DNA of 40,221 bases, taken from an uncultured Verrucomicrobia subdivision 3 bacterium (GTDB taxonomy: Bacteria > Verrucomicrobiota > Verrucomicrobiia > Limisphaerales > UBA11358). Of this stretch, positions 24,201 through 34,200 are shown in pieces. Under the pieces are notes generated by a model. The model made no database searches. It was not told where the DNA came from and worked only from the letters and a program-made list of their open reading frames with translations. The stretch is taken from the NCBI GenBank assembly GCA_903917705.1, contig CAIXBQ010000035.1:1-40221 (forward strand). The letters run 5' to 3'. The stretch's first letter is position 1; every line of letters begins with the position of its first letter. Position numbers and translations under genes: made by a program.

Positions 24201-27005
24201 AATGTAGTTCAGGAAATACGGCGCCAGATAGAGCGCGGGGATGACATTGGTCTGGCTGCTGGTGGCCGGCCCCGTCCAACCTACAGCCAGATTATCACCG
24301 CCGCCGCCTTCCTTCTGCCGGGCCTCGAGATAATATGCCTGACCCGCGACGAGCGCGCGGACGGCGGATTTCTGGCTCGCATATTTATTCCACTGGCGGG
24401 CGGAGACGTAGGCGGAGTTGCCGGTGATATCCGCAATCTTCGTCATGCTCGCGGGATTCGTTGTGGTGCTCATCCACAATTCACCGTTGTCATCAGTGGC
24501 AATGAATAAATTATAGTTGCCGGTAACCGGCGGGATCAAATAACCGCGCAGCACCGAGCCGAAACTGTCGGCGCGGCTGCTATCGCCTTCCGCCGTTAAT
24601 ATTTGCTTTTCCCAAGTAGCGTCCCCAGGAAAGCGCGCGTTGCTGGTCAGGTTGCTGACATAGACGCCGGAGCCAATGCCATCATAAACCGCGTAGCTGA
24701 TGGTGCCAGGCCGAAATGGCGAAGCATTGGTGATAATGGTGATTTGCACATAGTTCGTGGCTTTCAATACGGGAGCGCCGCTATCAGCGACCTGAATGGC
24801 CAGATTGTAAACACTTTGGACGGCCGAATCAGGATCACCCGAGACCGTGAGATTACCCGTCGCATTATCGAGTGCGAACATGGCGTTGCTGTTGCCGCTG
24901 AGTATGGACAACGTGAGGATGCTGTAGAAATCCGGGTCGCCGATGGTGACGGTGCCGACCAAGGTTCCAAGCAGGGTGTGGGCAATCAGTGTGTTGGTAA
25001 AACCGGTAATGGACGGCGTCTCGTTCACGTTGGTGACCAGCACCAGCACGCGGCGGTTCAACTCGGTCAAGGCCGGATTCAATACGTTGGTGATGTTAAC
25101 AAACATCTCAAACTGCACGGGAAATTGCGTGTTCTTTGCCAGCGCTTCGTAGTCAAGCGTCGCGGCATTAGACACGGTCAGCACACCATTCTCGTCGAGG
25201 ACAAAGGTGTTTGAGGAGTTGCCGGAGACAATGAAATAATTCAGCGGTTCCACGCCGAGATTGGTGGCTGTGATAGTACCAACGACCAGGCCGTTCGTGG
25301 AATTTTCCGCTATCGTAAAACGTGTGGACAATGTGGCGGCGGCCACCGAACCGGTGATGGCATAGTAACCAAGGCTGGCATAGCTGGAAAAACCGTTCGT
25401 AAGCGGATCGTTGCGGCCCGCGCCCGTCACGCGGAAGGTGTATGTGCCGGCAGGTAGATTGGTGGTGATGCCTGCGGTCAGGGCGTTCTGCGGATTGTTA
25501 CTGGCGATGACCGTGTCCGTGGCGTCGGCGAGTGTGACCATGACAGCGAGGTCAGCCCAGTCGTTCGTGGCGACGGGACTGGCCGTCAGGGATATCGCGC
25601 CGCCGGCGGTGGTGAAACGGAACGCATCGGTGTCGCCGGTCGTTTCAATGACGCCTTCGGCGAATGCGGCATAATTGGAATAAATCTCCAGATACCGCGC
25701 CGTGGCAAGCGTCGCGCCGGTGTCATCGGCGCGGTAGGACACATTGTTATTTGCCGTGGTGATAACATTGAGTTCGTCCTGGGTGTTGTTGGCGTCCTGA
25801 TACTCACCCTTTGCCCATTCAGTCACCGGCTCATAATAACCGGCCCCCATGATTGGCCCCCAGCCGGTCGTGCCGGGACCGGAATGGCCGTAGTCGTAAC
25901 CCGAAGTGCTGTTGCCCTGATGGCTCAAGCCCAAGCAATGGCCGCATTCATGAGCGATGACTTCTGCCGCACTCTTGCCGGAGCTGTAGAATGACCAGTT
26001 CGGCGTGTCGCCGGTCCAATTCCAGGAATTCATGTAAGAAACACCGCCCGCGCCCGGTGCGGCTGTAGTGGTGGGCGTACAAATGCAGCGCTGCCGGCTG
26101 TTTTCCGGCGCGGTCTGATAGATTTTGATGTCGGTGGTGACATTTATGTCGAATGGCATGTAGTCTTCTGACACACGCTTCCACACGTCCTTGATCTGCG
26201 CATTGCTGACACTCGGTTTAATATAGGTGATACCGCCCCACGTCGGCGTATAGCCACCGCGATAATCAATATAAAGCACCCCCGTCGCGCCCGGCAGGCT
26301 TTGCAGGGAAATGATGCCGTCGTTATAAGGAGGCACATAATCCGGTACCTGATCTGGCCTCAGCGGCGGCATCTCCTCCGCGTCATTGGTTGCCAGCAGG
26401 GCGGAATCAATTGGCGGCAGCGCCAAACACATCACTTCGTCCAAACGCCGTTGCGCCAGCTGGGATTTTCCACCCGGTCCGCTCGGTTCAATTCGCCAAG
26501 CGGTCTTACTCCCGGGAAATTCCACCACACCCGCGAAATCGCCTTGTTTGCCGGACAAGGTCTGTTTCTGAAAGAAAAACCGGCCCGGCTCCGGTGAAGT
26601 CAGTTCACCCGAAACATAAAGCAATTCGCCATGGGTGTGTTCCAGATGATGGATAGCACCGGTGGCAAAAACGCCATCGGTCAGAACAAATCGGATCGGT
26701 GAGCCGGGCGAGGCATTCGTCAGGCTTGAAAAATAATTGTAATCCCACTCTCGCTTGTACTGCCGGGCAGCGATAACGTCTTGCTTTGCGCCAGATGCAA
26801 GATATCCGGTCGCCCGGCTCACCGCGGCCGTAGTCGAATTTGCCCGGCTGAGAGCCGTTACCGTAGAAGTGGCCTCACCTGCTTCCGCAGTCGCATTTGC
26901 GGCCGTGCCGGAAAATTCAACGCGGGTGGCGTGCCGATGCCGCCACCCATAAACCGCGCTAATCCCCAGTACGGCAAGTAAACCTGTAAGCCAGAGTTTT
27001 TTCAT
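21243..27005 (-). CDS. Giant secreted metalloprotease with cadherin-like, PA14 and beta-strand repeats
   Basis: 1920 residues. An N-terminal signal anchor (MKKLWLTGLLAVLGISAVYG) precedes a propeptide-like region and a metzincin-type zinc site HECGHCLGLSH (352-362), with IMGAGYY downstream resembling a Met-turn. Then follow a prepeptidase-like module, cadherin-like repeats (examples: LVGTVTIGDPD, VTVTDMNTNDTHTFAIVAG) and two PA14-type domains containing YLIPPVTGNYNLFIATDD and YLVPSMTGDYQFFIASDD. Next come autotransporter-associated beta-strand repeats (GTGTLTLTGTNVYTGTTTIS), an InlB/B-repeat-like piece (YTAGSNGSISGLNPQTVSYN) and a C-terminal sorting-like domain ending QRFYRVMTY. Probably an exported surface protease. 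The start has no Shine-Dalgarno. Repeat boundaries are approximate. Confidence 0.88.
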   Translation of the reverse strand: MKKLWLTGLLAVLGISAVYGWRHRHATRVEFSGTAANATAEAGEATSTVTALSRANSTTAAVSRATGYLASGAKQDVIAARQYKREWDYNYFSSLTNASPGSPIRFVLTDGVFATGAIHHLEHTHGELLYVSGELTSPEPGRFFFQKQTLSGKQGDFAGVVEFPGSKTAWRIEPSGPGGKSQLAQRRLDEVMCLALPPIDSALLATNDAEEMPPLRPDQVPDYVPPYNDGIISLQSLPGATGVLYIDYRGGYTPTWGGITYIKPSVSNAQIKDVWKRVSEDYMPFDINVTTDIKIYQTAPENSRQRCICTPTTTAAPGAGGVSYMNSWNWTGDTPNWSFYSSGKSAAEVIAHECGHCLGLSHQGNSTSGYDYGHSGPGTTGWGPIMGAGYYEPVTEWAKGEYQDANNTQDELNVITTANNNVSYRADDTGATLATARYLEIYSNYAAFAEGVIETTGDTDAFRFTTAGGAISLTASPVATNDWADLAVMVTLADATDTVIASNNPQNALTAGITTNLPAGTYTFRVTGAGRNDPLTNGFSSYASLGYYAITGSVAAATLSTRFTIAENSTNGLVVGTITATNLGVEPLNYFIVSGNSSNTFVLDENGVLTVSNAATLDYEALAKNTQFPVQFEMFVNITNVLNPALTELNRRVLVLVTNVNETPSITGFTNTLIAHTLLGTLVGTVTIGDPDFYSILTLSILSGNSNAMFALDNATGNLTVSGDPDSAVQSVYNLAIQVADSGAPVLKATNYVQITIITNASPFRPGTISYAVYDGIGSGVYVSNLTSNARFPGDATWEKQILTAEGDSSRADSFGSVLRGYLIPPVTGNYNLFIATDDNGELWMSTTTNPASMTKIADITGNSAYVSARQWNKYASQKSAVRALVAGQAYYLEARQKEGGGGDNLAVGWTGPATSSQTNVIPALYLAPYFLNYIPHVIGFTNLVHRDAITGALAGQVTVTDMNTNDTHTFAIVAGNAAGIFDIASNGWITVASDTALAASVTTNISLSVRTTDNGMPPLSGTNTVALSIVGAGVVTATSVQREMFNAIGSGTQVSDLTGNAKYPVKPDALVALGSFASAADVADNYGSRIRAYLVPSMTGDYQFFIASDDSSQLKFSRDTNAANAGVIASVASYTSQNVWSTYASQTSAVITNLVAGQRYYIEALQKEGGGGDHVGVGWLVPGSGVTNVIPGANLQPVDLNYPPQIGAQAFGVIRSAANSSLVGDITAADSPLDALTFKLIGGNTNNTFTLDPSSGILAVADNTLISNATVANFTLTVAVQDSGYGGLYPLHSSTNLVNVSVVGTNGLVWDAGAGVSSAQDGNGNWGSASANWWNGFTNTLWTNNLVALFGAGTATNCTVTITNDVAPVEMVFNQNNGGIYNIAGGAGALNFSGMAVIMVNGDAAISASIKGAGFVKNGMGTLTLSGTNTGAGGKSVSAGTLKLTNAIASLGLGPVTNNAAVEWNTAAGTRAITAVNAFFGSGLFLKSGANNLQLSGANASAFSGTVRVAGGLLVLDTATGFEDGSPDLDLAGGDLVLGNAFDGGTATFGNLTGTGQVRVDWGNATAARTLSLNQSSNTVYSGVLGYRAGLSRTLNLIKIGTGTLTLTGTNVYTGTTTISSGTLLVNGVLTTNTSSTVFVATNAALGGAGIICGAATVQNGGTLVPGNGGIGRFTISNNVTLFGGSRTLMELVKNGGGPTNDLVFIAGTLTQGGLLTVTNIGTNALAVGDSFKLFSAGGWNGGFANFNLPALAAGLTWNTNTLATNGILAVQWNTYTLTYTAGSNGSISGLNPQTVSYNTGGSAVTAVANSGYRFTDWSDGLTANPRRDVNVTNHISVSANFVAQSPPVITNLGGSPAVFTLGGTGTAGQIYVLLSATNLPPVNWIPVATNTADVNGVFQFTDFQMTNFNQRFYRVMTY

Positions 27006-27348
27006 TGGGTTTTATTATTATATTTAAATTTCTGGGCACTTCAAATCACAAATCAAGATCCAATCCGGAGACAAAGAGTCAATCCGACAGTTTCGTGGAT
27101 ATTGTCACTGTCAACAGCCGCAATCGCGCACCTCCGCAACTACTTGATCGGCATGTTGGGTTGAGACATTGATCCGGATTAGATTTCCGCCGGCTTCTCA
27201 TGCCGTTGGCGACGGTACGGGGGATATTCTGAACTTCGAACAGCCGTCCGCACGCAATCGACACCTGATTTTGCAGTTGTTGATTCAGTGGTGGAATCTT
27301 TCTAAGCAATTAACTCAATGCCACTTCGCAGGCAAGGCCTCCGACTTT
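27006..27348. other. Intergenic region
   Basis: 343 bp between two minus-strand secreted-protein genes. AT-rich next to the downstream start (TTATTATTATATTTAAAT around 27008-27026), which may supply a -10 element. A 76-codon reading frame here has no recognisable features and is not called. Confidence 0.4.
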
Positions 27349-30300
27349 TCAAGGCAGTTGCGGTGTGACAATCCGATAATATCGCGCGGTATTCGTCAGA
27401 TTGATGGGAAATTGCTTGACAGAATTGCTGGCGGCGGCAGCAATGTCCTGAACCCGCTGCCACACATCGATAGACAGATTGGTGCGGCTTTGGATGGTGT
27501 AAGTCTTGTTGGAAGCCGCTTGGAAGATCAACATCGACGAATTGGTGCCGGCAGCGGCGGGAGCCAAATCCATTTTAAGATGGCTAACGGCGGAAAGCGG
27601 ATCGGTGCCAGCGATGAATTCCTGAAAGTTGCTGAAGCCGTCGCCGTCCGGGTCGGCGCTGGCACCGGAAATGGCAGCGTTCATCAATTGGGCGGGGGAG
27701 AAAATATTTCCGGCCCAGACGGTGTAGGCCGGCAATGAATCGGCCCCGCCGCTCACCGTGTTGACTGACCGGCGGACAAAGTCAATACGAGCGAAACTAT
27801 TGACTTCATTGAGCAGGCCGATTTCGCCGGTCGCCAGCTTCGTTAGCGCCGAATAGCCGGAGTTGCCGGAATAAACCAGATCGGATACCGGCCACGTCTG
27901 ACCTTCATCGTAGCTGATGCGCAAGGTCATGGCGACGCGCGAGGAAGAACTGTTGCAGTTTGCGAACACGATGCGGCTGACGCCGCTGTCATTGGTCGTC
28001 GTCAGACGAAGGATGCTGCCTTGGCACGCCGGGTCGGGAATTGTCGGCGGATTCGTGGTGTTGGTGAACAGCGCGCCCCATATCAGACCGCCGTCGGTGC
28101 TGCGGCTGAAGGTGCGGAGGCCGCTCCAGGAAAAATTGTTGTCGCGCATCGAGGCGAATAGACCGCCGTTCGGCGTCTCGACGATTTGAATTTCGCCGCC
28201 GCCGGTGCCGCAATTGCCGCCAAGTTTCCATGTAGCCCCGTGGTCATCGCTGTAAATGATCGCCGAATAATACGGGCTGCCATAAATGTAAACCGGAAAA
28301 ATTAAACGCCCAGCGTAGGCCCCGGAAGAGATCTGAATGCCGTTGCCGGGGCCGGTCAAAAATTCCGGCGCGGACGCCTTCGCGGGCCGCAGGTTGGAAT
28401 TGAGGGCTTCAACATCCATGCGCGCCGACCAGGTTGCGCCGTTATCGTCGCTGTAACGCATTTCCAATTTGATCGCCCGCCCGCCGCCGTTCGTGGTGCC
28501 ATTGTCATAAAGCACCCAGACGCGACCATTGGTGCGATCCAGCAGCAGCGCGGAATCCCCGGCGCAACGGTGCGGAATCGGGTTGGTGATGCCATAGGCG
28601 GGATAAATATCTGTGCCGCCGTCCGTGGAATACGCGGCGATAACTTGCATCGGCTGCCATGTATTGCCGTTGTCTAAGCTGCGACGGCAGACGCAGTCAA
28701 GCGGATAGGGAATATCGCCGTTGCTCGTGCGTCCGTCAGCGACGGCGATAACGGTGCCGTTCGTGGTGGTGACCATGGCAGGAATGCGATATTCGGGATA
28801 ACCCGTGCCGCTCACAAACACCGGCGTGTAATTATAAACGAACGGCGCGGGCGCGGTTGGATCAGCCACCACGCCGGCCCATTTGGCGGAAAGATAATTT
28901 TCCACGTTCGTGCGCGTGCTGTCGTCGAGCGCGGAATTGAAAATCAGAAATTCCGCCACGTCCGCCTGAATGCCGCCGGTCTGCGCGAAATTTGCGCCGA
29001 TCATCAGGCCGCTCAAATAACCGGGCAGCCCGACCGTCGCGCTGCCGGCAAATACGCCGTTGGTGTAATGTTTGAACGTGGAATTGCTGGCGTTCGTGCT
29101 GACAAGAAACGTGTGAACCTGCCAGACGTTCGTCGTGGCCGGCGTGGTGACGGTGCCGGGGCCGCTGCTCGCACTGACCTGCCAGTTGCCTGCCGACACG
29201 AGCGCGCGCGTGAAGCCGGGCGTGCTGGACGTGCCGTCGAAAAGATAGCCCGGCGGCGAGGCGTTGCGCACGCGGGCGTAAGCGATAACCGTGCGGTTGT
29301 TGGTGATGATGCCAAAGGCACTTTTCGCCGCCCAGATGCCGTCGCCGCCGCCGAAGGTGACCGCGCCCATCGCCGCGCCGCCGGACGAGCGCAAATAGTT
29401 TTTCTGAGGCGAGCCGGTAAGGTTGACGAGATTGCGCCCGGCTTGCGTGTACGTGCTGTTGGTCGCGGCGGTGCCTAGGTTCGTCCACGTTGTCACGCTG
29501 TAATTATCCAAATTGACCGCCAAACTTGAATCACCGGCGAACCACGCATAAATACCCGACGCATCCGGCGGGATCATGGTCGGCGTCCAGTTTGATTGCA
29601 GATAATTCAGCACCGCCGTGCGGTTGCCGGCGGACAAGTCGTTCGTGTAAACCATCACTTCCCCGATGTCCGCGCCGAGAAAGGTTTGCACCTGCGCGTT
29701 CGCGCCGAGAATCAAACCGCCGAGGCCGTTGAGGTTGGCATTGGTGAACACGGCTACATTTGTTCCGTTGATCCAGTGGCGAATCAGCGTCGCGCCATTC
29801 GTCGGCACATAATCAAATTCATGAAACTGCCAGGTGTTCACCGTGCGCGGCGCGGTGCCGGTGTCGGCGTTGGCGGCATTGCCGATAGGCGAAGACTGGA
29901 TGCCGGCCTGCCAGAAATTGGTGCGGACTTGCGCGCGGGTCAAGCCTGTCGAGGTTGAGCCGTCGAAAAGAAAACCGTTGCCGCTGCCGTTGACGCGCAC
30001 GGCAAAAAAAAGCGAGCGCGCATTGGTGAGAAAACCAAAATTAAATGAAGGACTCCACACCGCCTGGCTCGCGCCGTCGAAGCGCACAAAATTTCTCTGC
30101 GTTGCGCCAAGAAACGCGCCGCCGACCATTGGCGGCGAGCCGACAATTTGCGTGAGGTCGCGGTTGGTGGAGCCGGCCGTCAGGTCATCCCAGCGCGCGA
30201 CAACGGCGCTGGTCGAGGCCACCGGCATCACGCCGTGGTCGCCGCGATACCAGGCATAAAGATTAGTTTGTGCGGGCAGCACAGTTTCCGGCAGCGCCTT

Positions 30301-31158
30301 GACGCGCACCGCCTCCTGCGCCATGCGTTCACCCATGACGACAAGGCTGTCGGCGTTATAATGCAAATTCAGCCCGTCCACGTTCTGCAATGTGAGACCG
30401 GCAGACTGCGCGTAGCCGATGTCCGTACGACTGGCGGCGAGGCTTGACTGTCTTTGCGAAACGGTAAGCCGGGTACCGGAAGCATCGCTGGAAATCTCAC
30501 CAAACACGGCCTTCATGTTCGCGGCGTTCGTCAAATCGGTTTGCAGATTGGTCATCAGCATGAAAAACCGTTGGTCGGCGAAAGAAGCCTCGTAGGTGCT
30601 GTCGCTTTCGCCCTGAAGATAGAGCAGACAGGCAACCTGAAGATTGGTGTAGCCGGACGGCAGCACGAGCGCGGCGTTGCTGACGGTGTTCATCACTTTG
30701 GAAAACATGTAATGATCGGAGTTCGTCTTGCACCAGTATGAATTTCCGCCACCGCCGCGGCTGGCTTTGACGATGCCGAAGTCGCGATAGCCCGCGTCCC
30801 ACAACATCCGCGCACAGCCAACTTCCGGCCCCCAGTGATTCGTGCTGTAGGCGTAGTAGCCGCCGGTCTGGAAACAGATGTTCGTCCACTGCCCGCCGGA
30901 ATCGCCCAGCGCGGCGTCACCGGCGGGCGTGTTGTCCGAGGTGTTGTCCCAGAAAAAGGGGACGTTTGTGTCGGCGGGATAACTTTGCACCTGCGGAAGA
31001 ATCATGTTCGTTTCGGTGGTGGCCGGCGTGCCGAGGCTGTTGGACTGGCCGGTGAGGACGAAAATGCGGAGCGTTTTGCCGGACGCGCCGAACACGCTGC
31101 CGACGACAAGCACAAGCAGCCCGACGAGGCAGATATTGAATTTGCAAATTATTTTCAC
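27349..31158 (-). CDS. Secreted sialate O-acetylesterase-like and sialidase fusion
   Basis: 1269 residues from a GTG at 31158 (no ATG fits), with signal peptide ending near VFGASG. Residues about 28-285 form an SGNH/SASA esterase-like domain: VLTGQSNSLG (Ser39), LQGESD (183-186) and DGLNLHYN (D261, H266). Two LamG-like modules follow, each opening YAWYRGD or YAWFAGD. From about residue 785 comes a sialidase-like beta-propeller with the EYRIPAMV (RIP) motif and Asp boxes SLDNGNTW, YSDDNGATW, YSDDHGATW and SYDEGQTW. The end has a DPDGDGFSNFQEF calcium-loop repeat and a module ending YYRIVTP. Such a fusion could remove O-acetyl groups and then sialic acid from host or environmental glycans. The glycan specificity is inferred from family resemblance. 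Confidence 0.87.
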   Translation of the reverse strand: MKIICKFNICLVGLLVLVVGSVFGASGKTLRIFVLTGQSNSLGTPATTETNMILPQVQSYPADTNVPFFWDNTSDNTPAGDAALGDSGGQWTNICFQTGGYYAYSTNHWGPEVGCARMLWDAGYRDFGIVKASRGGGGNSYWCKTNSDHYMFSKVMNTVSNAALVLPSGYTNLQVACLLYLQGESDSTYEASFADQRFFMLMTNLQTDLTNAANMKAVFGEISSDASGTRLTVSQRQSSLAASRTDIGYAQSAGLTLQNVDGLNLHYNADSLVVMGERMAQEAVRVKALPETVLPAQTNLYAWYRGDHGVMPVASTSAVVARWDDLTAGSTNRDLTQIVGSPPMVGGAFLGATQRNFVRFDGASQAVWSPSFNFGFLTNARSLFFAVRVNGSGNGFLFDGSTSTGLTRAQVRTNFWQAGIQSSPIGNAANADTGTAPRTVNTWQFHEFDYVPTNGATLIRHWINGTNVAVFTNANLNGLGGLILGANAQVQTFLGADIGEVMVYTNDLSAGNRTAVLNYLQSNWTPTMIPPDASGIYAWFAGDSSLAVNLDNYSVTTWTNLGTAATNSTYTQAGRNLVNLTGSPQKNYLRSSGGAAMGAVTFGGGDGIWAAKSAFGIITNNRTVIAYARVRNASPPGYLFDGTSSTPGFTRALVSAGNWQVSASSGPGTVTTPATTNVWQVHTFLVSTNASNSTFKHYTNGVFAGSATVGLPGYLSGLMIGANFAQTGGIQADVAEFLIFNSALDDSTRTNVENYLSAKWAGVVADPTAPAPFVYNYTPVFVSGTGYPEYRIPAMVTTTNGTVIAVADGRTSNGDIPYPLDCVCRRSLDNGNTWQPMQVIAAYSTDGGTDIYPAYGITNPIPHRCAGDSALLLDRTNGRVWVLYDNGTTNGGGRAIKLEMRYSDDNGATWSARMDVEALNSNLRPAKASAPEFLTGPGNGIQISSGAYAGRLIFPVYIYGSPYYSAIIYSDDHGATWKLGGNCGTGGGEIQIVETPNGGLFASMRDNNFSWSGLRTFSRSTDGGLIWGALFTNTTNPPTIPDPACQGSILRLTTTNDSGVSRIVFANCNSSSSRVAMTLRISYDEGQTWPVSDLVYSGNSGYSALTKLATGEIGLLNEVNSFARIDFVRRSVNTVSGGADSLPAYTVWAGNIFSPAQLMNAAISGASADPDGDGFSNFQEFIAGTDPLSAVSHLKMDLAPAAAGTNSSMLIFQAASNKTYTIQSRTNLSIDVWQRVQDIAAAASNSVKQFPINLTNTARYYRIVTPQLP

Positions 31159-31269
31159 GGATTCAAATAAGGCGATGGCACAACCGGCGATTCAGCCTCT
31201 GCGCAGTGGGAAAAACATCCCGTCGTAAACCAAACCGGCAGGATGTCGCAACCACAGCGACCCGGGATA

Positions 31270-34200
31270 TCACGGATGCCGCAGGCGATAAAACACCGCC
31301 GGATTCGCCGGCACCAACGGGAGGTTGGTCGAGATCAGGGCATCACTACCTGGCACGTCCACCCAGTTGGTGCCGAGGCCTACATTCAGGGCGTTGGTCT
31401 GCGACTGCAGAAGCCAGCCGAGATGATCCGCGGGCCAGCTCAGGGTCATCGCGCTCCCGGTAACGCTATAGGTGATGTTCGTCGGATTCGCGGCCATGGT
31501 GGCCACCACACTCAACACGCCGCTGGCAGCGTCGAAATTCCAGTTCTTGCCGGCGCCCGGAGCGGGCGCGATGCTGGCAAAACTGCCTGCGCCGCCCGCG
31601 CTAAAGATCTGGAAGCTCTGCCCATTGGTCAACGTGCCGGACAAGTTGCTGACCACCATGCTGCCGCCCGCATAGGTCGCGCTGGTGAAACCTTGCACCT
31701 GATCGCTGGCACCGGAGGTGGCGTTCAACTTGACGAGGTTTGTGCCGCCAGCCTGGATGGTCAACGTGTTGCTGATAGTCAAGGTGCCGAGGACGGATTT
31801 GCTTGTGAATAGAGTGCCGCCATTCTCAATGGTCACCGGTGACTGAATGATGCCCGTGCCGCCGAGGGAACCGCCGGTCACCGTGACGCCGGTGCCGCCA
31901 ATCACACCATTGACAATAAGCACACCATTGCTCACGGTGGTCGTGTCGGTATAAGTGTTGGTGGCGCTCAACACAAGTGTGCCACTCAAGACAGTCACGG
32001 ACAGCGGCGCGCTGCCGCCGGAGGACTGTGTTTCAACGCCAACAATATTCGCTAACGTCAACAAACTGCTGCCGTTCTTCACAAACGCCAGCGAGCGGAC
32101 TTGCCCGCCAGTGCCTTGATGCGACAAGATCATTCCATTGAATGTTGTGTCGCCGCTGGATTGATTTATCACCAGATTGCGCGCGCCGGTGGCACCAGCG
32201 TCGGTGCGAATGGTGCCAAAGCCACTGAGCGAGGAGAGGGTCAGACTGCGGTTGCCGGAGGTGGCATCCCAGTCGCCGATGATGAAATCCTGGCCGTTCG
32301 TGACGCTCGCGCCGGTGTCCAGCGCGAAGGCGGTGCCGGCCAGCTGATTTCCGCCGGTGCTGTGCAGCCAGTAGCGTCCCGACGTTCCCTCCATGGTGCC
32401 CGGCGTCGTGCTGGGCGTGCCGCCGCGCAGCGTCAATGTGCCATTGAACGCGAGTGCGTCGACGGTGGTGAACTGGCCGAAGGCGGTGTCCCCCGTGCCT
32501 TTCCAGGTCACGCCGCCGGAGCCGGTGAGATTTCCGAGTATGGAACCACTGGAATAAGTCAGTGTGCCTGTCTGCGCGGTGATGGTCGAACCGGCCACAG
32601 TCGTGAAACCGCCGATGGTTTCGCTGGCGTTCGCTTGGAATGTGGCACCGCTGACAATGCTGACGGTTCCGGAATCAGCGATAGCTTTGCCATTTGTCAC
32701 AATCAAGGTTCCCGCGTTGACGGTCGTCACGCCGCCGTAAGTGTTGGTGCCGCTCAAGGTCAGCGTGCCGCTGCCGTTCTGCTCCAACGTGCCGACGCCG
32801 CTGATGTTGTTGGCCACCGTCGGCGCGTCGGCGCGGTTGAATTGCAAGTCGGTGGTGACGGTGATGGCACCGGTTCCCAACGAGCCGCTCGCGCCGTTGG
32901 TGCCCACCTGGACGATGCCGGCGCTGATCGTCGTCCCGCCGGTGTAGGAGTTGTTGTTGACGACCGTGAGCGTGCCGGTGCCGTTCTTGGCCAGCGCCGT
33001 GGTACCGGCGATGGCCGCGCTGCCTTGGAGCGTATAGTTGTTGGCGCTGTTGTTGAAATAGACATTGGCGGGAGCAACGTTCGCCACAGAGACATCCACC
33101 ACACTGGTTCCGGTGAGGGAATCATCAAACACCACGACCGCGCCATTGGTGTAGTCGGTCGGGCTGCCGAGCAGCGTCCAGTTCATCAAGCCGCCGATGG
33201 CGTTGGTGCTCCATTCGCTGCTCTGCGCGCCGGACCAGAAGAGCGCCGGCGTAACCACCAAGTCGACGCTGACGCCGGCGTTGTTGACGAGCGAATAATT
33301 TGCGCCGCCGGGAACCGAGCCAAGCTTGTAGGCGTTGAAACCGCTGCCTTTCAAGCTGCCGGTGTAAGTAATCAGTTGGTAGGTGCCCGGCGCTGGCGCC
33401 GTGCCGGTGATATTGATGGTGATGGAGTTGACCGCGCCGTTGTTGGTCACGCCGTCAGCCGTGGCCACGTTGAGAATACCGCCGTTGGCGACGTTAAAGC
33501 TCATCGTCCCGGTGTTGGCAAAAATCACGCTGGTCAGATTCAACGGGCCGGTGCCGGGGAGGTTCACCTTGCCGCCATCATTGACCGTGGCTGAACTGGT
33601 CACCGTGCCACCGTTGAAGCCGTTCATACTGCCGCCGCTGTTGACGGTGACCGGACAGTTCACAGTGCTGCCATTGAGGCTGAAAGTACCATTTGTCAGG
33701 ATGCTGACAAAACCGTTCGCCAGCGAGCCGGGACTGGCCACGACCAAGGTGCCGTTGCTCACGGTCGTTCCGCCGGAGTAGGTGTCCGTGCCGGAGAGCG
33801 TGACGGTGTTGGCCCCCGCCTTGACCAAGGCTAAGGTGCTGGTGCCATCTGTCAACGTGCCGCTGAAGGTCGAAACCACTGTTCCATGCGTGAGGGTCAG
33901 TGTGCTGGGCGTGCCTCCGTTATTCAACACCGTGCCGTCGGCTGTGCCGCCGTCTTCCAGGTCGCTGATGGTGGGGCTGAAGCCATTCAAGTCCAGAGTG
34001 CTGCCGGAGCCGGTGACGGTGACGGTGTTGGCGATGGCGCGCACGGAGCCGAGCGCGTTGACATGGCCGGCGATGAGCGTGCCGCCGGAAATTTTCAGGC
34101 CGGGGAAACAATTGGTGTTGGAAATTTTCAACACGCCCGCGCCGGTTTTTTCCAAGGTCGTATTTTGTCCGTCAATGCTGGCGCGCTGGCTGATGGTGCC

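Noticed and set aside
21679..25214. Several plus-strand frames opposite the giant metalloprotease gene
   Set aside because: They are antisense to repeat-rich coding sequence, have biased composition and no recognisable domains.
32101..33594. 497-codon plus-strand frame
   Set aside because: Antisense to the beta-strand repeat gene; its Gly/Ala/Arg-rich sequence mirrors the repeats.
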